A stretch of DNA of 64,000 nucleotides from positions 792,501 through 856,500 of the forward strand of contig NZ_SAUF01000001.1 in assembly GCF_004023665.1 (NCBI RefSeq), given 5' to 3'. The position numbers and the translations under genes were made by a program. Of this stretch, positions 33,309 through 42,667 are shown in pieces. The stretch comes from Afifella aestuarii (GTDB lineage Bacteria; Pseudomonadota; Alphaproteobacteria; Rhizobiales; Afifellaceae). Every line of letters begins with the position of its first letter. Positions within the stretch are counted from its first letter, which is position 1. The notes beneath the pieces were generated by a model. That model ran no database searches, had not been told where the DNA came from, and saw only the letters and a list, made by a program, of their open reading frames with translations.

Positions 33309-34139
33309 TCAGGTGGAGCTGGTGCGGTGCATGCCTTCTTTGGCCGGCTGATAGCGCGGGTTGAGGGTCGAGGCGCGGGCGAAGGAGTTGAACGCCTTCT
33401 TGCGGTCGCCGAGGGCTTCCAAAGCCAGACCCTGATTCGTCCAGGCGATGTAGGAATTGCGATCGCGCTTCACGGCTTCATCGAAATCGTCGAGTGCCGT
33501 CTTGAAATCGCCGATGGCCATGTAGCTCTGGCCGCGGCCATTGAAGGGCTCGGAGGCCAGCGGAGAGAGGCCGATCGCCTTGGTGAAGGATTCGATCGCG
33601 GCCGTATGGTTCCCCGACGCCTGGTAGGCGAGGCCCTGATTGTGGAAGGCCTGCGGGTCCGTGGGATCGAGGCGCACGGCCGAGCTGTAATCCGACAGAG
33701 CTTCGTTGAGGCGGCCCTGCTGGCGATAGATCGTCCCGCGCCCGACATAGGCCGTGGCGTAGTTCGGGTCGGCCTGGATCGCCCGGCTGTAATCGTTGAA
33801 CGCCTCCTGGGTATCCCCGCGCAGGCGGTGGATGAGACCCCGATTGGCATAGGCCGGCGCAAAATTCGGGTCGAGCTGCAAAGCGGTGTTGAAGTCATCC
33901 AACGCCCGCTTGTATTCGCCCGCCTTGCCGTACGCTGCGCCGCGCACATTGTAAGCCGCCGGATCGCGCGGATTGCGCTCGATGACCGAAGTCAAAGATC
34001 CGATATTGGCTTCCGACCCCGTATCGGGATCGACCGAGATGTTCGACAGCCCGTTATTGCCGAGCGACTGACAGCCGGCCACGGCCAGTGCAAGAGCACC
34101 GGCGGCCAGCCAAGAACGCAAAGAGGATGCTTTCGCCAT
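33309..34139 (-). CDS. TPR-repeat lipoprotein
   Basis: 276 residues. Signal peptide with lipobox VAGC (MAKASSLRSWLAAGALALAV-AGC), then about six tetratricopeptide repeats of 34 residues ('AAYNVRGAAYGKAGEYKRAL', 'APAYANRGLIHRLRGDTQEA', 'ATAYVGRGTIYRQQGRLNEA' and so on). Resembles NlpI-type periplasmic scaffold lipoproteins. ATG 34139 is chosen over an upstream TTG. It follows rpsU on the same strand. Confidence 0.87.
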   Translation of the reverse strand: MAKASSLRSWLAAGALALAVAGCQSLGNNGLSNISVDPDTGSEANIGSLTSVIERNPRDPAAYNVRGAAYGKAGEYKRALDDFNTALQLDPNFAPAYANRGLIHRLRGDTQEAFNDYSRAIQADPNYATAYVGRGTIYRQQGRLNEALSDYSSAVRLDPTDPQAFHNQGLAYQASGNHTAAIESFTKAIGLSPLASEPFNGRGQSYMAIGDFKTALDDFDEAVKRDRNSYIAWTNQGLALEALGDRKKAFNSFARASTLNPRYQPAKEGMHRTSST

Positions 34140-34201
34140 AGAAGCGGTGTTCCTCAAGTCGCGAGCCCAATGCGAATAAGGGCGGATGTGTCGAGGGAAG
34201 C

Positions 34202-34429
34202 TTACCGGCCGCGCCGCTTGCCGGGGATGAGGCCTTCGCGCTGCGCCCGCTTGCGGGCCAGCTTGCGCGCCCGACGGATCGCCTCAGCCTTCTCGCGCGC
34301 CTTCTTTTCAGACGGCTTTTCGTAGAAGTTACGCAGCTTCATTTCACGGAAGATGCCTTCACGCTGCATCTTCTTCTTCAGCGCTTTCAGCGCCTGATCG
34401 ACATTGTTGTCTCTGACGACGACTTGCAC
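34202..34429 (-). CDS. rpsU: 30S ribosomal protein S21
   Basis: 75 residues: [20 protein letters not shown] then '[20 protein letters not shown]', the S21 pattern, and an Arg/Lys-rich tail. It starts at GTG 34429, as alphaproteobacterial rpsU genes usually do, with GGGATC and AAAGGA upstream. S21 helps 16S rRNA pairing with the mRNA Shine-Dalgarno sequence. Confidence 0.96.
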   Translation of the reverse strand: MQVVVRDNNVDQALKALKKKMQREGIFREMKLRNFYEKPSEKKAREKAEAIRRARKLARKRAQREGLIPGKRRGR

Positions 34430-34584
34430 GTTGATCCCGTTCCTTTCGTCTCTTTCACTTGCCACAGAAACCCGCGGCGGAAGTATCGGGCAGGTGGCAG
34501 ACCGCGTCCGCCGCCGCATACGCCCAAAGAATAACAGTTGGAGTGCCCGCTGCCGCCGTACGACCGGGCGGAGGCGATATAGCC

Positions 34585-35946
34585 CTATTCGCCTGGCTTG
34601 TCCACAGCAGCTCCTGTTTCCCCAGGAGAGTGCGTCACTTTCGGCGAAGGCCCCGTCGGCAGCCGGTCGGGCTCTTTGGGCCGAGGCCCATCACTCCCAT
34701 TCGCAGAACCGGCGGCGGCTGCCTCGGGTTCCATTTTTCTTTGCGGGGCTGGGTCTTGAGGGGCTTGGGCGCCCTGGCGGCCTGTGGCGCCTGTTCCTGA
34801 GCTGGCAGCGGCGGGTTGCGGCGTCGGCACGCCCGGCCATGAGGCGACCCTGGCGTCGGCTTCCTTGCGGATGCCGGAGGGAAGCCCCATCAGCCAACCT
34901 TCCATGAACGGCTCCTTGAGGCCGTGGGAGCGGGCGATGAGATACCAGCGTGCGGCTTCGACCTCGTCCTTTTCCACGCCGAGCCCGTCCTTCAGGAGCT
35001 TGGCGTAGCGCAATTCGCCCACGGGATTGTCGGCAAGAGCGGCCTGGCGAAACCATTGCGCGGCCGTCTTTTCGTCTTTTCTCAGACCTTCGCCGTTGAA
35101 CAGCATGATGGCGTATTCGATCTGCGAGGCGATATGGCCGTTGCGGGCCGCGGTCGCATACCAGCGGGCGGCTTCGGCGGGATTGGCAACGACGCCGACG
35201 CCCTCGCGGTAAAGGCCGGCCAAGGCGTATTGCGCATCGCTGTCTCCGGCGCGCGCGGCATTGCGCAAATGCGCAGCGGCCAGCATGGCGTTCTTCTCGA
35301 CGCCCTTGCCCTGCAAGAGGAGATAGGCGAGTTCGCGCTCGGCGACCGGCTGTCCGAGATCGGCCGCGCGCTGAAAATAGGTGGCCGCCTTGGCGTCGTC
35401 CTGCTCGACGCCGCGGCCGTCGAGATAGAGCCGGCCGAGCGCGTAGAGCGCTTCGCGGTCGCCGGCCTTGGCGGCGAGCTCGTACCAGCCTGCCGCTTCC
35501 TTGTAGTCCGTCTTGACGCCGAGACCGCGGGACAGGAGTTCGCCGAGAAGTGTCTGGGCGGCCGTTCTGCCGGCTTCCGCCTGCTGCAGTGCGATCGCGA
35601 AGGCGGTCAGAAAATGCCCGCGCTGGAACGCGCCATAGGCCCGGTCGACATTGCTGTCCGGGACGAGGCCGGCATCCTTCAGAGACTGATCGATGCGGTT
35701 TTCGAGCTGCCGGCTGTCGATCTCTTCCGACGGTGTCGACGCGCCGAGGCCATCGACCGCCGGGGTTCCGGGCGCTTTCGGTGGAATGGGCGAGGGCAGC
35801 GTTGCTTTGGGGCTTCCAGGGGCCTGCCCGCCGGCCGCATCGGGCGGTGTCAGAGGCGTTCCGCTTTGGGCGGACGCAGACGATGCAAGGCCCGTCGAGA
35901 TGAGCGTCGCGGCAACGACAAGGGCAGGGGCGGAGAGAAGCTTCAT
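34585..35946 (-). CDS. Sel1-like repeat exported protein
   Basis: 453 residues. Sec signal peptide ([20 protein letters not shown]...ASAQ-SG), Pro-rich linker (30-75), then about six Sel1 repeats (residues 115-370; e.g. '[20 protein letters not shown]', '[20 protein letters not shown]'), and a Pro/Ala/Gly-rich low-complexity tail. Sel1 solenoids mediate protein contacts, including in cell division, exopolysaccharide control and cell-envelope assembly. Start ATG 35946 overlaps the stop of the ThiE-like gene (ATGA), so the two are coupled. Confidence 0.87.
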   Translation of the reverse strand: MKLLSAPALVVAATLISTGLASSASAQSGTPLTPPDAAGGQAPGSPKATLPSPIPPKAPGTPAVDGLGASTPSEEIDSRQLENRIDQSLKDAGLVPDSNVDRAYGAFQRGHFLTAFAIALQQAEAGRTAAQTLLGELLSRGLGVKTDYKEAAGWYELAAKAGDREALYALGRLYLDGRGVEQDDAKAATYFQRAADLGQPVAERELAYLLLQGKGVEKNAMLAAAHLRNAARAGDSDAQYALAGLYREGVGVVANPAEAARWYATAARNGHIASQIEYAIMLFNGEGLRKDEKTAAQWFRQAALADNPVGELRYAKLLKDGLGVEKDEVEAARWYLIARSHGLKEPFMEGWLMGLPSGIRKEADARVASWPGVPTPQPAAASSGTGATGRQGAQAPQDPAPQRKMEPEAAAAGSANGSDGPRPKEPDRLPTGPSPKVTHSPGETGAAVDKPGE

Positions 35947-36629
35947 GCCGCCACCGGACGCTGCAGGATGATCTCGGAGACGCGCCGCATGGCTTCCGCC
36001 GGGCCGTCCGGCGCTTCCCAGACGGCGCGGCGGAGAGCCACGAATTCGGCCCCCGTCGCCACGGCCTGCGGCAGGGTCTCTAGGCTCGCGCCGGCCATGA
36101 TCACGGCCGGAACCTCCATCATGCTCGCCCACCATTCGGCAAGAGCGAGTGCCTTCGGATGCGGCTCGTCGTGGCTGTCGCCGTCGGGTTCGCCGAAGAA
36201 GAGATAATCGATGTCGAGTTCGCCGGCGAGCATGGCGATGTCGCGCGTCTTGAGCTTGCCCGCCCCGACGATGCGCTGCGGGCGAAAGCTCTCCGCGGCG
36301 ATGACGAGGTTCTGGTGACCGTTGGCCATATGCACGCCGTCGGCGCCGACATGGCCCGCGGCACGGGTGAAATTCTCAAGGAGCGCTGCAGCGCCGGCCG
36401 CCTGGATTACCGGGACGAGGCGGCGGGCGCGTGCCTCTGTCTCGGTCTCGCTCGGCGAGGCGGTGATGAGGACGGCCGCCACGGGGGCGGCGGCAAGGGC
36501 GGTCTCGAGGGCCTCGACGTCCTTCGTCTCGTCCCCGGAGGATGGCGCGATCAAAAAGATCTGCGGGGGGAGGGCTTCGTCTTCCGCCGGCCGGGGCGTC
36601 ATCTGATCGGCATCGGTTTTCTGGGTCAT
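35943..36629 (-). CDS. ThiE/TenI-like thiamine phosphate synthase family protein
   Basis: 228 residues, TIM-barrel of the ThiE/TenI family, which joins HMP-PP and thiazole-P to thiamine phosphate. 'GADGVHMANGHQNLVIAAES' corresponds to the GADGVHLGQxD block and 'DYLFFGEPDGD' to the phosphate-binding region, but the NDR motif of true ThiE is replaced by 'ENF' and the loop is altered. So it may be a TenI-like or non-enzymatic paralogue. It is coupled to the Sel1 gene behind it and follows fba. Confidence 0.72.
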   Translation of the reverse strand: MTQKTDADQMTPRPAEDEALPPQIFLIAPSSGDETKDVEALETALAAAPVAAVLITASPSETETEARARRLVPVIQAAGAAALLENFTRAAGHVGADGVHMANGHQNLVIAAESFRPQRIVGAGKLKTRDIAMLAGELDIDYLFFGEPDGDSHDEPHPKALALAEWWASMMEVPAVIMAGASLETLPQAVATGAEFVALRRAVWEAPDGPAEAMRRVSEIILQRPVAA

Positions 36630-36643
36630 CGTCCTGGCACATA

Positions 36644-36669
36644 AACGAAAGGAGGCGTCTCCGCCTCCT
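36644..36669 (-). terminator. Probable terminator between fba and the ThiE-like gene
   Basis: An 8-bp stem (AGGAGGCG with CGCCTCCT, 4-base loop) is followed on the minus strand by TTTCGTT. The T tract is short, so termination may be partial. Confidence 0.55.
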
Positions 36670-36705
36670 CAACGTCGCAAATTCGGCGATTGTTTGAGAG
36701 AGGCC

Positions 36706-37734
36706 TCAGGCGGCCTTCTTCTCCTCCGTTTCGCTCCACCGGCCCGTCGCCGCAAGCGAATTCATGCGCGCACGGTGGTTGAAGGCGCGCTGACCGGCGG
36801 CCTCGTTCTCCATCTTGCCGCCCCAGGCGTTGAGAGCAGCCGTCTGCAGAGCGCGGCCATAGGAATAGGTGAGCTTCCAGGGAAGCTGGCCCATGGCGTT
36901 CATGGCGGAGAGATGCGCCGTCGCCTGTTCGTCCGACTGACCGCCGGAGAGGAAGGCGATGCCCGGAACGGCCGGCGGCACGCAGGATTTGAGGCAACGC
37001 AGCGTCTTCTCCGCGACCTCTTCGACGCTCGCCTTCTGGCCGGAATGGTCGCCCGGGACGATCATGTTCGGCTTCAAGATCATGCCTTCCAGCATGACAT
37101 TGGCGTCGTAGAGCTCGGTGAAGACCGTCTTCAAGGTCCACTCCGTGACCTCGTAGCAGCGGTCGATGTCGTGTTTGGCGCGCTCGCCATCCATCAGCAC
37201 TTCCGGCTCGACGATCGGGACGATGCCGTTTTCCTGGCAGAGCGCGGCATAACGGGCGAGCGCATGGGCGTTCGCCTTGACGCAGTTCCACGACGGCAGC
37301 GGACCGTCGATGGTGATGACGGCGCGCCATTTGGCGAAACGCGCGCCGAGTTCGTAATATTCCTTGAGGCGGCCGCGCAGCCCCGTGAGGCCTTCCGTGA
37401 CCTTCTCACCCGGGGCGAGCGCCATGTCCTTGGCGCCCTGATCGACCTTGATGCCGGGCACCGCGCCCGCATCCTGAATGATCTTGGAAAACGGCGTGCC
37501 GTCGCGCGCCGCCTGGCGGAGGGTTTCGTCGAAGAGAATGACGCCGGAAATGTAGTCCTTCATCGCGTCGGCGCGGAACAGCATTTCGCGGTAGTCGCGG
37601 CGCGATTCCTCCGTCGAGGTGAGGCTGATCGTATCGAAGCGCTTCTTGATGGTGCCGGTGCTTTCGTCGGCCGCAAGGATGCCCTTGCCTTCCGCCACCA
37701 TCTTGTTGGCGATGTCTTCGAGGCGTTCCGTCAT
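36706..37734 (-). CDS. fba: Fructose-bisphosphate aldolase class I
   Basis: 342 residues. Splits fructose 1,6-bisphosphate to glyceraldehyde-3-P and dihydroxyacetone-P through a lysine Schiff base. 'KGILAADESTGTIKKRFD' is the class I N-terminal signature; the Schiff-base Lys is in 'EGMILKPNMIVPG', and 'GIAFLSGGQSDEQAT' is the phosphate-binding block. Class I rather than the more common bacterial class II. Lies 59 bases behind pgk on the same strand in a glycolysis/gluconeogenesis block. Confidence 0.95.
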   Translation of the reverse strand: MTERLEDIANKMVAEGKGILAADESTGTIKKRFDTISLTSTEESRRDYREMLFRADAMKDYISGVILFDETLRQAARDGTPFSKIIQDAGAVPGIKVDQGAKDMALAPGEKVTEGLTGLRGRLKEYYELGARFAKWRAVITIDGPLPSWNCVKANAHALARYAALCQENGIVPIVEPEVLMDGERAKHDIDRCYEVTEWTLKTVFTELYDANVMLEGMILKPNMIVPGDHSGQKASVEEVAEKTLRCLKSCVPPAVPGIAFLSGGQSDEQATAHLSAMNAMGQLPWKLTYSYGRALQTAALNAWGGKMENEAAGQRAFNHRARMNSLAATGRWSETEEKKAA

Positions 37735-37793
37735 TCAATCCTCCGTTCCAAGTGCCCGCAGGATGCAGGCCGGTGTGGCCAATGTTGGGCCGA

Positions 37794-38993
37794 TCAGGCC
37801 TTCTTCAAGGCCGTAACACCCGGCAGCTCCTTGCCTTCCATCCATTCCAGGAAGGCCCCGCCGGCGGTGGAGACGTAGGAAAAATCGTCCGCGACACCCG
37901 CCTGATGCAGGGCGGAGACGGTGTCGCCGCCGCCGGCGACCGAGATGAGCGAACCGGCCTTGGTGGCCTCCGCGGCATGACGGGCGCAGGCGACCGTCGC
38001 CTTGTCGAAGGGTTTTGTCTCGAAAGCGCCGAGCGGGCCGTTCCAGACGAGAGTTTCGGCCTTGTCGATCCATTCGTTGACGGCGGCGATGCTCTCAGGC
38101 CCGACGTCGAGGATCATGCCGTCGTCGGGCACCTTGTCGAGGGGAAGCGTTTCGCAGGGCGCGTTCTCCTTGAATTCCTTGGCGACTACGACGTCCTGCG
38201 GCAGCACGATGGCACAGGCGGAGGAGGCCGCCTCCGTCATGATGCGGCGGGCGGTTTCGGCAAGATCCGCCTCGCACAGCGACTTGCCGATGGCGACGCC
38301 CTTGGCATGCAGAAACGTATTCGCCATGCCGCCACCGATGACGAGCGCGTCCACCTTCTTCACGAGATTGGCGAGAAGGTCGATCTTGGTCGACACCTTG
38401 GCGCCGCCGACGATGGCGAGGACGGGACGCTTCGGGCGGCCGAGCGCCTTCTCAAGAGCCTCCAGCTCCTCCTGCATGGCACGGCCCGCATAGGCCGGCA
38501 TGTGGTGGGCGAGGCCCTCGGTGGAGGCGTGGGCGCGGTGCGCGGCCGAAAAGGCGTCGTTGACGTAGATGTCGCCGTTCTTGGCGAGCTCGGCGGTGAA
38601 GTCCGCGTCGTTCTTTTCCTCGCCCGCATAGAAGCGGGTGTTCTCCAGAAGCACGATGCCGCCATTGCCGAGGCTGTCGATGGCGTGGGCCGCCTTGTCG
38701 CCGATGCAATCTTCGCAGAATTCCACGGGCTTGCCGATCACCTCGGCCACATCGCCGGCGATCTGGCCGAGCGACATCTCCGGCACGGGCTTGCCTTTCG
38801 GGCGGCCGAAATGGGCGAGGAGGGCAACGCGCGCGCCCTTGTCGGAGAGCTCGCGAATGGTGCCTGCCACCCGCTCGATGCGGGTGCGGTCGGTGACGCG
38901 CCCGTCATGGACCGGCACGTTGAGATCGACACGCAGCAGGACGCGCTTGCCGGTGATGTCACCCGCATCGTCAAGTGTGCGGAAACTGGCCAT
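37794..38993 (-). CDS. pgk: Phosphoglycerate kinase
   Basis: 399 residues. Motifs: '[20 protein letters not shown]', '[11 protein letters not shown]', 'HFGRPKGKP', 'LLENTRF', and the C-terminal nucleotide loop '[14 protein letters not shown]'. Interconverts 1,3-bisphosphoglycerate and 3-phosphoglycerate with ADP/ATP. ATG 38993 gives the usual 'MASFRTLDD' start; the frame is open 13 codons further upstream. Confidence 0.97.
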   Translation of the reverse strand: MASFRTLDDAGDITGKRVLLRVDLNVPVHDGRVTDRTRIERVAGTIRELSDKGARVALLAHFGRPKGKPVPEMSLGQIAGDVAEVIGKPVEFCEDCIGDKAAHAIDSLGNGGIVLLENTRFYAGEEKNDADFTAELAKNGDIYVNDAFSAAHRAHASTEGLAHHMPAYAGRAMQEELEALEKALGRPKRPVLAIVGGAKVSTKIDLLANLVKKVDALVIGGGMANTFLHAKGVAIGKSLCEADLAETARRIMTEAASSACAIVLPQDVVVAKEFKENAPCETLPLDKVPDDGMILDVGPESIAAVNEWIDKAETLVWNGPLGAFETKPFDKATVACARHAAEATKAGSLISVAGGGDTVSALHQAGVADDFSYVSTAGGAFLEWMEGKELPGVTALKKA

Positions 38994-39062
38994 GAGTTTT
39001 CCCCCATCGTATGAATATTCGCCCGGGAACATACAGGCAGAACGGGCGAAGGCAAGCGGCGC

Positions 39063-41000
39063 TCAAGCTTCCTCGGCGGGGGCTGCGCGCGCCCCTCCCA
39101 CATCCTCTGGCAGGCCGTCCAGGAGGACTTTCTTGCGCTTCTCCCTGGTGGGCTTTCGGCGCCGGAAGGGGGTGGTGAGCCAGTGCCAGATCCCGCCCAC
39201 GCTCAACATCGTCACGATGCTTTCTGAGGGTTTCGGCGGGTCGAGGGATACGCCGACAGAAGCGATGCGGCCCTCCGGATCGGCGTCGCGGACGATGAGT
39301 TCGATATCTCCGAGAACGACGCGGTCGCCATATTCCGGGGTGCCGCCGACGCGCGCCGCGATGAGTTCTGCGATCGTCCAATCGGTCTCTTCAGCGGCAA
39401 GCTCCAGCTCATAGGCCTCCGCCAATTCGCGCGCCGGACGCTGTGGATCGACGGTGAAATCGCCGAAGAATTCGACATCCTGCGGATCGAGCTCGGCGCG
39501 GCTTGCGAAAAGCCGGTCGAGAAGATGCGGAAAGGCGCCGGGAATGACGATGTAGACGTAATCGCCCGGTTGGAGGCGTCCCGCATCCTGGAAGGAGAGT
39601 GAGCTGCCGTTGCGCAGCACGAGCGAGGGCCGCGCCCAGCGCGGAATGCGCTCGCCGCGCGCCACCGGACTGTCGGCGATGACGCGGTAGGTCAGGAGCT
39701 CGTGATGGCGTGTGCCGGGAAGGTCTAGCGTGACCTTCTCCAGCGGTCCGAGCCGCGGCGGCAGAACGAGACCGAGGCGGCGCGCGACCGTGCCGACCGT
39801 CCAGCCCTGCACGATGAGCGAGACGAGCACGATGATGAAGGCGAAGTTGAAGAGGGCGCGGCCATTCGGGATCTCCGAGATGAGGGGCGTGATGGCAAGC
39901 AGGATGGAAACGGCGCCGCGCAGGCCGACCCAGGAGACGAACGCGGTCTCTGCACGCGGAAAGCGAAAGGGAATGAGACAAACTGAGACGGCGAGGGGAC
40001 GGCCGATGAAGATCAGGAAGAGCCCGATGGCGATCGCGTCGCCGACGATGATCGGAAATTGCGACGGCGTGGCGAAGAGCCCGAGCACCAGAAACATGAT
40101 GATCTGGGCAAGCCAGGTCATGCCATCCTGGAAGCGCAGGAGGCTTGCGGCGGCACGCAGCCGTGCATTGCCGGCGATCAGCCCGGCGATATAGACGGCA
40201 AGAAAGCCGGAGCCGCCGATCGCGCCGGCGGCCGCGAAGACCATCAGAGACAGCGCCAGAACGAAGATCGGCATCAGGCCGCGGTCGAGTTCGAGCTTTT
40301 CGACGAGCCACAGGATGAGCCGCCCGCCGACGAGGCCGCCGGCGACGCCGAGCCCCATCTGTACGAGAAAGCCGGTGAGGACGTCGCCTGCGAGCTGTTG
40401 CGGCTTGATCGCCTCGCCGGTGGCGAGAACCGAGACGAGCGTCAGGGTGAGAAAGATGGCGATCGGATCGTTGGAGCCGGACTCGACTTCAAGCGTGGAG
40501 CGCACGCGGTCGCGGATCGAGATGTTGCCGACGCGCAGCAGAAAGAAGACGGCCGCCGCATCGGTGGAGGCGACGATGGAGCCGAGAAGGAAGGATTCGA
40601 GCCAGGAAAAGTCGGTCAGGTAATGCGTGCACAGCCCGACGAGGCCTGCAGTCAGCACGACGCCGAAAGTGGCGAGCGACAAGGCGGGCAGTGCCGCCTG
40701 TTTGAAGGCGGCGACGGGCGTGCGGAAACCTGAATCGAACAAGACGACGGCAAGCGCGAGCGAGCCGACGAAATAGGCGACGGGTGCATTGTCGAAATCG
40801 AGGCCGAGCCCGTCCGTGCCGGCGGCGAGGCCGATCAGGAGAAAGATGAGCAGGAGAGGGGCGCCGAAGCGGAAGGCGATGAGGCTCGAAAAAGCCGCGA
40901 CCAGCACGAGCGCCGTGCCGATCAGGATGGCGAGATAGATACCCTGCTCGTAGATGCCGCCCTCCCTGCCATTGCGCGCCGTGAACCACGGCCGATGCAC
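39063..41000 (-). CDS. K+(Na+)/H+ antiporter, NhaP2/CvrA type
   Basis: About 645 residues: CPA1 antiporter domain with 12-13 spans (about 20-410), including the 'GSNDPIAIFLTL' motif whose Asp is the cation/proton site, then a TrkA-C regulatory domain (about 420-500) and a CorC/HlyC-like C-terminal domain (about 510-600). NhaP2-type proteins exchange K+ for H+ in osmotic and pH control. The start is uncertain: no ATG exists near the N-terminus; GTG 41000 is chosen, TTG 41036 is possible, and a GGGAGGG six bases before an ATC codon at about 40954 is curious. Confidence 0.88.
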   Translation of the reverse strand: MHRPWFTARNGREGGIYEQGIYLAILIGTALVLVAAFSSLIAFRFGAPLLLIFLLIGLAAGTDGLGLDFDNAPVAYFVGSLALAVVLFDSGFRTPVAAFKQAALPALSLATFGVVLTAGLVGLCTHYLTDFSWLESFLLGSIVASTDAAAVFFLLRVGNISIRDRVRSTLEVESGSNDPIAIFLTLTLVSVLATGEAIKPQQLAGDVLTGFLVQMGLGVAGGLVGGRLILWLVEKLELDRGLMPIFVLALSLMVFAAAGAIGGSGFLAVYIAGLIAGNARLRAAASLLRFQDGMTWLAQIIMFLVLGLFATPSQFPIIVGDAIAIGLFLIFIGRPLAVSVCLIPFRFPRAETAFVSWVGLRGAVSILLAITPLISEIPNGRALFNFAFIIVLVSLIVQGWTVGTVARRLGLVLPPRLGPLEKVTLDLPGTRHHELLTYRVIADSPVARGERIPRWARPSLVLRNGSSLSFQDAGRLQPGDYVYIVIPGAFPHLLDRLFASRAELDPQDVEFFGDFTVDPQRPARELAEAYELELAAEETDWTIAELIAARVGGTPEYGDRVVLGDIELIVRDADPEGRIASVGVSLDPPKPSESIVTMLSVGGIWHWLTTPFRRRKPTREKRKKVLLDGLPEDVGGARAAPAEEA

Positions 41001-41056
41001 CCTATCCCTTGTTGCGAGAGGGTGTGGCAAAGGCAAGGCCTTGTGGTGTTCACACT

Positions 41057-41641
41057 TTACGGAATGTCGACAGGAATTCGTCGGAACAAGGTCGGGTAGT
41101 CGCGCACGAGGCCGTCCTCATCGACGGGAAGTTCGGCCGTGAAGGAGCGATCTGCGGCTTCGTAGCGATAGAGCGATCCCCGCTCGAGGCAGGTGTAGAT
41201 CTGATGGTCGCGGGCGGGCTTGAACGTGTCGAAGGGCACGTAGGCCATGGTGAGCTCGCCCGAGCATTCGCCTTCGGCGAGCTTCAGACGGCGGATCGGC
41301 AAGGTGTTGGTGAAGGCGGAGCCGGCGAGATCGATGTCGATGGCACCGTCGAGATTGTCGAGCGGGCGTCCGTCGGCTTCGTGCCAATGGCCTTGGCCAT
41401 CGGAATGGATGTCGATGCTGCGTCCGGACGTGGCCTTAAGGATCAGCGATCGCGTGCGCCAGGCCTCATCGCAGCTGAGGCGGTAGAAAACGCCGTAAGG
41501 AATTCCGCCACGCTCGCCGATGACGGTGCCGCGGATGAGGAATCCGGTCGGGCCCGGCCCCAGGCTGACATGCTCGAGGCCGATCCCTTCTTCGGGTTGC
41601 CAGCGCGCGGCGCGCGCCGGCAGAGAGCGGAAGCCGCCCAT
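41057..41641 (-). CDS. Putative glycolipid-binding domain protein (PF06475 family)
   Basis: 194 residues. Typical blocks: 'RWQPEEGIGLEHVSL', 'FYRLSCDEAWRTRSL', 'GHWHEADGRPLDNLDGAIDI' with 'NTLPIRRL', and C-terminal 'DYPTLFRRIP'. The fold is a beta-barrel spoIIE/lipocalin-like protein; biochemical role is not settled. Located 12 bases after gap on the same strand, likely the same transcript. Confidence 0.82.
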   Translation of the reverse strand: MGGFRSLPARAARWQPEEGIGLEHVSLGPGPTGFLIRGTVIGERGGIPYGVFYRLSCDEAWRTRSLILKATSGRSIDIHSDGQGHWHEADGRPLDNLDGAIDIDLAGSAFTNTLPIRRLKLAEGECSGELTMAYVPFDTFKPARDHQIYTCLERGSLYRYEAADRSFTAELPVDEDGLVRDYPTLFRRIPVDIP

Positions 41642-41653
41642 CGCAGGTTTGGC

Positions 41654-42658
41654 TTAGATGGTCTTCGCCATGGCAACCGCCGTGTCGTTCATGCGGTTGG
41701 AGAAGCCCCATTCGTTGTCGTACCAGGACATGACACGGCACAGCGAGCCTTCCATGACCTTCGTCTGATCCATGTGGAAGACGGAGGAATGGCTGTCATG
41801 GTTGAAGTCGGAGGAGACGAGCTTCTCGTCCGTGTAGCCGAGGATGCCCTTGAGGTCGCCATTGGCGGCGGTGCGGATCGCTTCCTGGATCTCTTCGACC
41901 GAAGTGGAGCGCGACGGCACGAACTTGAAGTCGACGACCGAGACGTTCGGGGTCGGCACGCGGATCGCGACGCCGTCGAGCTTGCCGTTGAGCTCCGGCA
42001 GGACGAGGCCGACGGCCTTCGCTGCGCCCGTCGAGGTCGGGATCATGGACAGCGCTGCGGCGCGAGCCCGGTAGAGATCCTTGTGCAGCGTGTCGAGAGT
42101 CGGCTGATCACCCGTGTAGGAGTGGATCGTCGTCATGAAGCCCTTGTCGATGCCGATGGCGTTGTTGAGCACATAGGCGACCGGGGCGAGGCAGTTCGTC
42201 GTGCACGAGGCGTTGGAGACGACGACGTGGTCGGAGGTGAGCTTGTCGTCGTTGACGCCGTAGACCACGGTCAGATCGGCTCCGGCGGACGGCGCGGAGA
42301 CGAGGACGCGCTTGGCGCCGCCCTCAAGATGCAGCGCCGCCTTGTCGCGGGCGGTGAAGATGCCGGTGCATTCCATGACGATATCGACGCCGAGCTCGCC
42401 ATGCGGGAGCTTCGTCGGATCGCGCTCGGCCGTCACTTTGATCGGGCCGCGGCCGACATCGATCGTGTCGCCGGAGACCTTCACTTCGCCCGGGAAGCGG
42501 CCATGGACGCTGTCGTAGCGCATCAGATGGGCGTTGGTTTCGACCGGGCCAAGGTCGTTGATGGCCACGACCTCGATGTCGGTGCGGCCCGATTCGATGA
42601 TGGAGCGCAGAACATTGCGCCCGATGCGGCCAAATCCGTTGATGGCAACCTTAACCAT
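41654..42658 (-). CDS. gap: Glyceraldehyde-3-phosphate dehydrogenase (type I)
   Basis: 334 residues. Rossmann turn '[13 protein letters not shown]', Asp35 in 'AINDLG' favouring NAD over NADP, catalytic Cys152 in '[13 protein letters not shown]', His in '[11 protein letters not shown]', and C-terminal '[13 protein letters not shown]'. Oxidises glyceraldehyde-3-P to 1,3-bisphosphoglycerate. Nine bases after tkt on the same strand. Confidence 0.97.
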   Translation of the reverse strand: MVKVAINGFGRIGRNVLRSIIESGRTDIEVVAINDLGPVETNAHLMRYDSVHGRFPGEVKVSGDTIDVGRGPIKVTAERDPTKLPHGELGVDIVMECTGIFTARDKAALHLEGGAKRVLVSAPSAGADLTVVYGVNDDKLTSDHVVVSNASCTTNCLAPVAYVLNNAIGIDKGFMTTIHSYTGDQPTLDTLHKDLYRARAAALSMIPTSTGAAKAVGLVLPELNGKLDGVAIRVPTPNVSVVDFKFVPSRSTSVEEIQEAIRTAANGDLKGILGYTDEKLVSSDFNHDSHSSVFHMDQTKVMEGSLCRVMSWYDNEWGFSNRMNDTAVAMAKTI

Positions 42659-42667
42659 TTGCGTCTC

